The notes under the pieces are model-generated. The model searched no databases. It was not told the DNA's origin and saw only the letters and a list, made by a program, of their open reading frames with translations. This document shows, in pieces, positions 1 through 4,917 of a stretch of DNA of 7,614 nt (position 1 is its first letter; each line of letters opens with the position of its first letter). Source of the stretch: an uncultured bacterium (GTDB lineage: Bacteria; Cyanobacteriota; Vampirovibrionia; Gastranaerophilales; Gastranaerophilaceae). A program made the translations under genes and the position numbers. The DNA is taken from assembly GCA_946183815.1 (NCBI GenBank), contig CAMHDG010000069.1:1-7614 (forward strand), read 5' to 3'.

Positions 1-33
1 AATCACTTTTGCAAATATCGGCTCACTACGTTC

Positions 34-53
34 GCCTCTAAACAATAATTTAC
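34..53. repeat. Isolated copy of the repeat-element end
   Basis: The 20-mer GCCTCTAAACAATAATTTAC is the exact reverse complement of positions 1880-1899, the left end of the repeat element between the two SLH genes. Its last 16 bases also recur at 2031-2046. Bases 33 and 54 no longer match, so only the end sequence is shared. It may be the right end of another element copy that begins before the window. Confidence 0.7.
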
Positions 54-76
54 CTTGACAAACAAAAATATATAAT
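49..76 (+). promoter_or_regulatory. Possible promoter of the small gene
   Basis: TTTACC (49-54), a 16-bp spacer and a perfect TATAAT (71-76) lie just upstream of the small gene. The -35 would overlap the repeat end at 34-53. A perfect TTGACA at 55-60 lies inside this spacer, but only a poor -10 (TAAATA, 77-82) sits at proper distance from it. The two cannot be separated by eye. Confidence 0.45.
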
Positions 77-99
77 TAAATAAATTGTGTAAGGTTAAG

Positions 100-297
100 A
101 TGACCGAATACATTATAAACAAGGAGGAAGGTTTGTTTATAAAAGTTGACGTTGAGCAAGTTGATAAAAGTGCAGTTACAGATGTTATAAAACAGGATAG
201 GAATATTATTCGCTATAAATCATTACTTCAGATACTGAAAAGTATTCACTTTTTGTTCTTCCCTAAAAAGAAAGAATCTGTAGCCGATAAGAGTTAG
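100..297 (+). CDS. Small protein of unknown function (65 aa)
   Basis: I do not recognise this protein. It is 65 residues from ATG at 100, mostly polar and charged, with a hydrophobic patch near the C-terminus (SLLQILKSIHFLFFP) followed by a lysine-rich tail. No signal peptide or domain motif is visible. The start is uncertain. ATG 100 has only a weak AAGG at 91-94, whereas a full AAGGAGG at 121-127 sits 5 bases before an in-frame TTG at 133, which would give a 54-aa protein. An in-frame TTG at 85 is less likely. A promoter-like sequence lies upstream and a hairpin terminator downstream, supporting a single-gene transcript. Being short and without recognised homology, it could also be a chance open frame. 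Confidence 0.45.
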   Translation: MTEYIINKEEGLFIKVDVEQVDKSAVTDVIKQDRNIIRYKSLLQILKSIHFLFFPKKKESVADKS

Positions 298-368
298 GGA
301 CTAAAAAGTATATCAAACCATAAAAACATCAAACACATTTTAGACTAGGGAAAATATAAGAGAGAGAG

Positions 369-398
369 AAAGGCCATTCTGTAAAAGGAATGGTCTTT
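369..398 (+). terminator. Hairpin terminator after the small gene
   Basis: AAAGGCCATTCT (369-380) pairs with GGAATGGTCTTT (387-398) through 12 pairs including two G-T wobbles, around a 6-base loop. The following tract is pyrimidine-rich (CCCTTTG) and not a clean T run, so strength is uncertain. Confidence 0.5.
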
Positions 399-420
399 CC
401 CTTTGTATAAACTTTCATAA

Positions 421-451
421 AAAGAACTCTCTGAAAATCAGAGAGTTCTTT
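421..451 (-). terminator. Terminator of the first SLH gene
   Basis: AAAGAACTCTCTGA (421-434) and its exact complement (438-451) form a 14-bp perfect stem with a 3-base loop, 20 bases past the stop codon of the minus-strand SLH gene. Read on the minus strand, the 3' side runs into TTCTTTTTATG, a usable U-tract. It could also stop plus-strand transcripts less efficiently. Confidence 0.85.
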
Positions 452-471
452 AAAATTATAATAATCTGTGA

Positions 472-1779
472 TTATTTTCTTGTATCGTTGATGCTTGCTT
501 CATCGAGTAATAATACAGGAACTTTTTCACCTTTTTTAGCGTTATAGTTCAACCCCGGGGTAATAAGACCTGTGATTAAACCGATAGCACAACCGACAGG
601 GATACCAACGCCCAAGCCAACGCCCAATTTAGCAGGGTTTGGAATAAACGCAAAACCGACACCTGCACCTGTACCGATAGCACCAAAACCTATTGTTGAT
701 GCAAATACTTTCCAGAATGTCATCCAAGGACCTTCTTTAAGTGTGTAGTCACTTGTGAATGGTTTACCTGCCATATAAGATGATGTGCCGTCAGGCATAA
801 CAATTCTGTTAAAGATTAAGTGAACTCTTGCGTTCTTGTTACAGCATCTTGGCTTGTCTATTTTCAAGATTTCTGCAACAATTCTTGTTCCTGCAGGAAG
901 AAGTTTTGTTCCTTCTTCAGTGTATAATGCTTCAGGTAAAACAAAGTTAACAATGTCACCTGCTTTGTGTTGTTTTGATTTGAATTTTTCATCAAAAGCA
1001 ACTACAAAAGCGTTACCACGTTCAATGATTTGTCTGTAGTTAGTGATTTTAACTTTGTTGTTTGGAGCATCTTTAACAACATTTAAGTGTTGTGTTGAGA
1101 TAACTCTTTCAGGTTCAGGTGCTTGTTTTTGACCTACAAATTCAGGTTTTACATAACCCAGTTTAGCCTTTAATCTGTAAAGAATAACTGCTGCTTCTGC
1201 TCTTGTTAAGTTTCTGTTTGGTTCTAACATATTAGTATCAGGGTGGTTAACGTAGATACCGTATGTTATAGTTTTTGCATACTGGTTAATATCCCAGTTA
1301 GGAATATCTTTTTTATCTCCGAATTGGTCAAGAATAGCCAAACTTGGAGTAGAATCTTTTGTGATGTGGCTTATAACAGCAACACATTCAGAACGTAACA
1401 TTGCCTTGTTTGGCATAAAGTTTCCGTCAGGATAACCGTGTACTAAATCAAGGCTGTCTGATCTCATAATGTCATTGTAGTAAGGGTCAGACGGAATAAT
1501 GTCTAAATAGTTGTTGTTAGGAACAACAGGTAAATCTGCGTTGTTCAAAACTTTTAATAATGCAGTAACAAACTCTGCTCTTGTAATATCTGATTCAGGG
1601 TTGAATCTTCCTGTCCCATCTGTAAACAAGATGTCATCAGATACTACTTCCGTAATTTCTGTGCTTGCCCAATATCCTGCGCTAACGTCTTTTATATCAC
1701 CAACAGTTATAGCCATAACAGGAGAAAGGTTGAAACTCATTAGACATGCAACAAGTAAACTTGCAAGTAATTTTTTCAT
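472..1779 (-). CDS. SLH-domain envelope protein with VirB10-like C-terminus, copy 1
   Basis: This is a 435-aa exported protein. Residues 1-23 are a Sec signal peptide with a likely cut after VMA. Three SLH domains follow, at about 28-80, 91-141 and 152-206, with TRAE-type motifs TRAE (66-69), LRSE (128-131) and TRAE (192-195). SLH domains bind peptidoglycan-linked polymer and in cyanobacteria and Negativicutes tether outer-membrane proteins. After a linker, residues about 240-435 contain GTKLLPAGTRIVAE, then RVHLIFNRIVMPDG, then two glycine-rich hydrophobic segments (about 361-379 and 385-410), then GEKVPVLLLDE. By eye this order matches the VirB10/TrbI C-terminal barrel with its two-helix outer-membrane antenna; that is inference. 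ATG 1779 has AGAGGA at 1786-1791. The gene has its own promoter and terminator. It is a close paralogue of the gene at 2043-3329. Confidence 0.9.
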   Translation of the reverse strand: MKKLLASLLVACLMSFNLSPVMAITVGDIKDVSAGYWASTEITEVVSDDILFTDGTGRFNPESDITRAEFVTALLKVLNNADLPVVPNNNYLDIIPSDPYYNDIMRSDSLDLVHGYPDGNFMPNKAMLRSECVAVISHITKDSTPSLAILDQFGDKKDIPNWDINQYAKTITYGIYVNHPDTNMLEPNRNLTRAEAAVILYRLKAKLGYVKPEFVGQKQAPEPERVISTQHLNVVKDAPNNKVKITNYRQIIERGNAFVVAFDEKFKSKQHKAGDIVNFVLPEALYTEEGTKLLPAGTRIVAEILKIDKPRCCNKNARVHLIFNRIVMPDGTSSYMAGKPFTSDYTLKEGPWMTFWKVFASTIGFGAIGTGAGVGFAFIPNPAKLGVGLGVGIPVGCAIGLITGLITPGLNYNAKKGEKVPVLLLDEASINDTRK

Positions 1780-1785
1780 AATAAA

Positions 1786-1791
1786 TCCTCT
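1786..1791 (-). promoter_or_regulatory. Ribosome binding site, SLH copy 1
   Basis: AGAGGA on the minus strand lies 6 bases before ATG 1779 and fixes this start. The paralogue has a comparable GAGGA before its own start. Confidence 0.75.
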
Positions 1792-1833
1792 TTCTATTTC
1801 CTATCTGTTCTTAATTCTCGCTTTTTGTACCTG

Positions 1834-1862
1834 ATTATATAACGCTGATTTGTCAGATTCAA
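1834..1862 (-). promoter_or_regulatory. Sigma70-type promoter of SLH copy 1
   Basis: On the minus strand, TTGAAT (1857-1862), a 17-bp spacer and a perfect TATAAT (1834-1839) give a near-consensus promoter about 55 bases before the start codon. The gene therefore does not depend on read-through from the upstream paralogue. Confidence 0.75.
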
Positions 1863-1884
1863 GGAAATATTAAGGATATGTAAA

Positions 1885-1918
1885 TTATTGTTTAGAGGCT
1901 TAAGCCTCTAAACAATAA
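1885..1918. repeat. Perfect 34-bp palindrome
   Basis: TTATTGTTTAGAGGCTT is followed immediately by its exact reverse complement, so the left terminal repeat of the element meets an inverted copy of itself. No T-run follows on either strand, so it does not look like a standard intrinsic terminator. Confidence 0.85.
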
Positions 1919-2023
1919 AGATGCTAGGATGCTAGGAATGGTAAGATGCTAGGAACTCTTTACTATTAAGATTATTTCTAAATTTTCCTAGCATCCTAGG
2001 ACTCCTAGCATCCTACCATCTTT
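1917..2023. repeat. 39-bp stem built from GATGCTAGG tandem units
   Basis: Positions 1917-1955 pair with 1985-2023 at 34 of 39 positions around a 29-base AT-rich loop. The left arm holds GATGCTAGG at 1920-1928, 1928-1936 and 1945-1953. The right arm holds the complement at 1987-1995 and 2004-2012 and one degenerate unit at 2012-2020. RNA read from either strand would fold into a long stem. Confidence 0.8.
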
Positions 2024-2042
2024 AATACCGCTAAACAATAAT

Positions 2043-3329
2043 TTACTTATTATTAATACTTGCATCATCAAGCAAAATAACCATAACCTGTTCGCCTTTT
2101 TTAGCCTTGTAGTGAAGCCCGGGAGTTAGTAAGCCTGTGATAAGCCCAACGGTACAACCGACAGGAATACCTATTGCAAAGCCAACACCGAGTTTTGCAG
2201 GGTTCGGAATGAATGCAAAACCTGTACCTGCACCGGCCCCAATACATCCAAAGCCGACAGTGGAAAGGAATAATTTCCAGAATGTCATCCAAGGTCCTTC
2301 TTTTAAAGTGCTGTCTTTTGTGAACGGACGACCGCACATTTCAATACATTGTCCGTCAGGGGTTACGATTGATTTGAATAATAGGTGAACTCTTGCATTT
2401 TTGTTGAATTTTCTTGGCTTTTCAATCCTTGTTACCTCTGCAACAATTTTTGTTCCGCCAGGGAGCAGTTTTGTTCCTTCATCTGTATAAATCGCTTCCG
2501 GAAGTACAAAGTTCACTATATCACCAGCACAACTTTTTTTAGAAAAATACTTTTCATCAAAAGCAACTACTATAACATTACCCTTATCAACAACCTTTCT
2601 TAAATTAGTTATTGTAACTTTGTTGTTAGGTGCATCTTTTACAAGATTAAGATGCTCTGTTCCTAATATAGTTTCTGCTTCACCAACATATTGAGGTTTT
2701 ACACAGCCCAATTTATTTTTAAGTTTTGATAAAATAACTGCTGCTTCCGCTCTTGTAAGATTTCTGTTTGGTTCAAGCATATCACTGTTTGGATGGTTCA
2801 CAAAGATACCATAATTAAGAGTCTTGATGTATTCATTCTTTGACCACGCAGGAATATCTTTTGCATCATTGTAATATTTTAGTACACTTGGGTCTGTTAT
2901 AACATCTTTAGTGATGTGACTGATGACCGCAACACATTCAGAACGTAAAAGCGGTCTGTTTGGTTTAAATGTTCCGTCAGGATATCCGTAAACAAGCCCT
3001 AAACTGTCAGAACGCATAATGTCGTTAAAAAACGGATCTTCTTTTGAAATATCAGAATATTTATCTGTTTTTGTAACGGCATAATTGTCATTATTTAACA
3101 CTTTTAACAAGGCAGTGACAAATTCTGCTCTTGTAATATCTGCTTCAGGGTTAAAATTTCCTAATGAATCAAGATACATAACACTTTCATTAACAACATA
3201 CTCAATTTGTGAATTAGCCCAGTAACTGTTTGAAACATCTTTGAACTTGTTTTGCAGTGCTGCAAAACCCGGGGCAATGTTCAGTCCTAACACACTTGCG
3301 GTAAGGACACTAGCGATTACTCTTTTCAT
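2043..3329 (-). CDS. SLH-domain envelope protein with VirB10-like C-terminus, copy 2
   Basis: This 428-aa paralogue of the gene at 472-1779 has the same plan: signal peptide 1-23 (cut after GFA), SLH domains at about 28-80, 91-141 and 152-206 (motifs TRAE, LRSE, TRAE), and the VirB10-like C-terminal region with ARVHLLFKSIVTPDG and two glycine-rich hydrophobic segments. I place the start at ATG 3329 rather than ATG 3344. GAGGA lies 8 bases before 3329, and from there the protein aligns residue for residue with copy 1 through about residue 215; the linker is then 5 residues shorter. The last residues (SINNK) are 2 shorter than in copy 1 because the stop codon lies inside the repeat element. It has its own promoter, divergent from that of rplJ. 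No clear intrinsic terminator follows. Confidence 0.9.
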   Translation of the reverse strand: MKRVIASVLTASVLGLNIAPGFAALQNKFKDVSNSYWANSQIEYVVNESVMYLDSLGNFNPEADITRAEFVTALLKVLNNDNYAVTKTDKYSDISKEDPFFNDIMRSDSLGLVYGYPDGTFKPNRPLLRSECVAVISHITKDVITDPSVLKYYNDAKDIPAWSKNEYIKTLNYGIFVNHPNSDMLEPNRNLTRAEAAVILSKLKNKLGCVKPQYVGEAETILGTEHLNLVKDAPNNKVTITNLRKVVDKGNVIVVAFDEKYFSKKSCAGDIVNFVLPEAIYTDEGTKLLPGGTKIVAEVTRIEKPRKFNKNARVHLLFKSIVTPDGQCIEMCGRPFTKDSTLKEGPWMTFWKLFLSTVGFGCIGAGAGTGFAFIPNPAKLGVGFAIGIPVGCTVGLITGLLTPGLHYKAKKGEQVMVILLDDASINNK

Positions 3330-3418
3330 CTTAATAATCCTCATATAATATAGTAATACTGTAATAGTTGGGGAATAACCAATAAAATTTTATTCAAATA
3401 ATTATTGATTCCGTTCAA

Positions 3419-3447
3419 ATTATATTACATTTCTTAATATAAATCAA
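3419..3447 (-). promoter_or_regulatory. Sigma70-type promoter of SLH copy 2
   Basis: On the minus strand, TTGATT (3442-3447), a 17-bp spacer and TATAAT (3419-3424) form a near-consensus promoter, leaving a leader of about 80 bases before ATG 3329. Its -35 lies only 18 bp from the -35 of the divergent rplJ promoter. Confidence 0.7.
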
Positions 3448-3465
3448 TAGTCAGGAAAAATTTTC

Positions 3466-3493
3466 TTGACAAAAATAATTGATTTGATAATAT
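3466..3493 (+). promoter_or_regulatory. Promoter of the L10 leader-rplJ-rplL unit
   Basis: A perfect TTGACA (3466-3471) is followed after 16 bp by TAATAT (3488-3493). An overlapping GATAAT (3486-3491) is the alternative -10 but gives only a 14-bp spacer. Transcription would begin near 3500, just before the conserved start of the L10 leader. Confidence 0.6.
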
Positions 3494-3499
3494 GATTAC

Positions 3500-3700
3500 A
3501 AAACCGCAGACAGTTAGTTATTACGGTGGCGATACAAGGTGCGAGTCCTTGTCGTAGATGAAAATCACAGATTTTCAGACCATCGGATTATAAAAGGGAA
3601 AGCCGGCTAACCGAGGTTACACTAAGTCGAAATATATTAATAGTATTTTTATGTGTAAGATTTTGCGGTAATGTGCAAAATCTTTTTACTTTTTGTACAT
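3500..3700 (+). ncRNA. Ribosomal protein L10 leader (autoregulatory 5' UTR)
   Basis: About 240 bases separate the promoter from rplJ. They contain elements typical of the L10 leader family: CAGACAGTTAG near 3507, an ACGGTGG segment, helix ACAAGG/CCTTGT (3534-3539 with 3547-3552), helix GAAAATC/GATTTTC (3560-3566 with 3570-3576) closed by GATG/CATC (3557-3560 with 3581-3584), and the conserved CCGAGGTT segment (3611-3618). In this family free L10, alone or with L12, binds the leader and represses its own operon. Here the leader ends in an intrinsic terminator at 3657-3687, which points to control by premature termination. The family assignment is by eye; exact boundaries are approximate. Confidence 0.8.
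3657..3695 (+). terminator. Attenuator-type terminator at the end of the L10 leader
   Basis: AAGATTTTGC (3657-3666) pairs perfectly with GCAAAATCTT (3675-3684) around an 8-base loop, followed by TTT-AC-TTTTT. An outer stem TTTTATGT/ACATAAAA (3647-3654 with 3697-3704) could enclose it. Lying between promoter and rplJ, it would decide whether transcription reaches the gene. Confidence 0.75.
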
Positions 3701-3742
3701 AAAATCAGGTCGATAAAATAAGTAAAAATAAAGGAGCAAAAC

Positions 3743-4264
3743 ATGTCAACAAAAGCCTTTAAAAGCGAAAAAATCGCTGAAATTAAGGAAAAAATTGAAA
3801 AGGCACAAGTTGCTATTGTTACTGAATATCAAGGAATGTCAGTAGAAGAAATTACCAAATTAAGACGTGCTCTTCAGGCTGAAGAAGGCGACTATATGGT
3901 AACTAAAAATACATTAGCAAAAATTGCCGTTAAAGGTACAAATTATGAACTATTGACAGATGCTCTTACAGGTCCTATCGCTATTGCTTTCGGTTATGGC
4001 GATCAGGTTACTCCTGCAAAAGCACTTTCAAAATTCATAAAAGAATCTAAAAAGGGCGAAATCAAAGGTGCAGTATTAGACGGCAAATGGTTGTCTGCTG
4101 ATGAGGCAAAAGCATTGGCTTCTCTTCCATCAAAACAAGAGATTTTTGCAAAAATGCTTGGCTGTATCAATTCACCTGCATCAGGTATCGCAAACTCTAT
4201 CAACGCAGTTATGTCACAACTTACAAGAACTATGGCTGCTGTTAGAGATCAAAAGACTGCGTAA
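3743..4264 (+). CDS. rplJ: Large ribosomal subunit protein L10 (uL10)
   Basis: The 173-aa protein has the usual L10 length and motifs: VTEYQGMSVEEITKLRR (26-42), VTKNTLAKIA (53-62), LPSKQE (128-133), and a C-terminal helix (about 145-170). L10 forms the base of the ribosomal stalk. Its N-terminal domain binds 23S rRNA with L11, and its C-terminal helix carries the L12 dimers that recruit translation GTPases. L10 also binds the leader upstream. ATG 3743 has AAGGAG at 3731-3736, 6 bases upstream. rplL follows after 66 bases, as a standard two-gene unit. rplK and rplA, usual upstream partners, are not adjacent; the upstream neighbour is a divergent SLH gene. Confidence 0.97.
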   Translation: MSTKAFKSEKIAEIKEKIEKAQVAIVTEYQGMSVEEITKLRRALQAEEGDYMVTKNTLAKIAVKGTNYELLTDALTGPIAIAFGYGDQVTPAKALSKFIKESKKGEIKGAVLDGKWLSADEAKALASLPSKQEIFAKMLGCINSPASGIANSINAVMSQLTRTMAAVRDQKTA

Positions 4265-4274
4265 GTCTTTAACC

Positions 4275-4288
4275 TATGCGTAAGCATA
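4275..4288 (+). other. Small GNRA-loop hairpin in the rplJ-rplL spacer
   Basis: TATGC (4275-4279) and GCATA (4284-4288) enclose the loop GTAA, a GNRA tetraloop in RNA. There is no T-run, so it is not a terminator. It may affect mRNA processing or stability, but a 5-bp stem can occur by chance. Confidence 0.35.
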
Positions 4289-4330
4289 ACAAATGTAGAA
4301 AACAAATAAAAATAATAAAAGGAGAAAATC

Positions 4331-4708
4331 ATGAGTGTAGAAACTATTTTATCAGAAATCGAAAAATTAACTTTATTAGAAGCATCTGAATTAGTAAAAG
4401 CAATGGAAGAAAAATTCGGCGTATCTGCTGCTGCTCCTGTTGCAGTTGCTGCTGCACCTGCTGCAGGCGGTGCTGCTCCTGCTGCTGACGATGCTGATGC
4501 AGAAGTTTCTTTAGTATTAGCATCTGCTGGTGCTAACAAAATTGCTGTTCTTAAGCAAGTTAGAGAAATCACAGGTCTTGGTTTGAAAGAAGCAAAAGAT
4601 TTAGTAGATAATGCTCCAAAACCTATTAAAGAAGGCTTAAAGAAACCAGAAGCAGAAGAACTTAAGAAAAAATTAGAAGAAGCAGGTGCTTCTGTAGAAA
4701 TCAAGTAA
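4331..4708 (+). CDS. rplL: Large ribosomal subunit protein L7/L12 (bL12)
   Basis: The 125-aa protein has full family length and three parts. An N-terminal dimerisation domain (about 1-30) binds L10. A flexible Ala/Gly/Pro hinge covers about 31-57. A C-terminal factor-binding domain (58-125) carries SAGANKIAVLKQVREITGLG and GLGLKEAKDLV (82-92). It is the multicopy stalk protein that contacts EF-Tu, EF-G, IF2 and release factors. ATG 4331 has AAGGAG ending at 4324, 6 bases upstream. It is co-transcribed with rplJ and followed directly by a strong terminator, so rpoB is not in the same transcript as it is in many bacteria. The hinge is GCT/GCA-alanine rich, consistent with a highly expressed gene. 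Confidence 0.97.
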   Translation: MSVETILSEIEKLTLLEASELVKAMEEKFGVSAAAPVAVAAAPAAGGAAPAADDADAEVSLVLASAGANKIAVLKQVREITGLGLKEAKDLVDNAPKPIKEGLKKPEAEELKKKLEEAGASVEIK

Positions 4709-4732
4709 TTATTCTTGGTTATTTAAAGTTCA

Positions 4733-4768
4733 AAAAAAGGGTATCTTGTATAAGATACCCTTTTTTAT
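4733..4768 (+). terminator. Intrinsic terminator of rplJ-rplL
   Basis: GGGTATCTT (4739-4747) pairs with AAGATACCC (4752-4760) around a 4-base loop, with flanking A6/T6 and a clear T-run from 4761. The near symmetry means it can act in both directions, but the gene on the left is the evident client. Confidence 0.92.
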
Positions 4769-4917
4769 TTCTTAAAGCCTTTTGTTAAAAATTATACTAA
4801 TGTATGAACTTCTCCAACAAAAGTATAAAATTATAAAAAAAATACTAAAGTTTTAAAAAATCTTGCCGTTAACACACTCATAAGATTACAAAATAAGATT
4901 TTAGAAGGTATGCAACT

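Larger units (their letters stand above)
1880..2046. repeat. MITE-like hairpin repeat element between the SLH paralogues
   Basis: The 167-bp stretch is bounded by perfect 16-bp terminal inverted repeats: GTAAATTATTGTTTAG at 1880-1895 and its complement at 2031-2046. Inside are a 34-bp palindrome (1885-1918) and a long imperfect inverted repeat (1917-1955 with 1985-2023). It has no open frame and no clear target-site duplication. Its right end overlaps the stop codon of the SLH gene at 2043. A copy of its end recurs at 34-53. It is either a non-autonomous mobile repeat or a structured intergenic repeat. Confidence 0.65.

Noticed and set aside
1744..1779. Lipobox-like LVAC at residues 9-12 of SLH copy 1, suggesting a lipoprotein
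   Set aside because: Only 11 residues precede the Cys, the hydrophobic stretch continues past it to a better signal-peptidase I site (VMA), and the paralogue has Ser at the same position.
1885..1918. The 34-bp palindrome as terminator of SLH copy 2
   Set aside because: No T-run follows on the minus strand, and it is better explained as part of the repeat element.
1917..2023. GATGCTAGG units as a CRISPR array
   Set aside because: Units are 9 bases, overlap or nearly touch, and are arranged as inverted arms; there are no spacers of regular length.
3330..3344. Upstream ATG at 3344 as the start of SLH copy 2
   Set aside because: GAGGA lies between the two ATGs and serves ATG 3329; starting at 3329 gives exact residue alignment with the paralogue.
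4249..4704. 151-aa open frame antisense to rplL
   Set aside because: It is a shadow of the alanine-rich rplL hinge and strong codon bias, with no ribosome site or family signature.
4863..4892. TTGCCG-N18-TACAAA as the promoter of the HD-GYP-like gene
   Set aside because: Both boxes match consensus only 4 of 6 with an 18-bp spacer in very AT-rich DNA; too weak to annotate.
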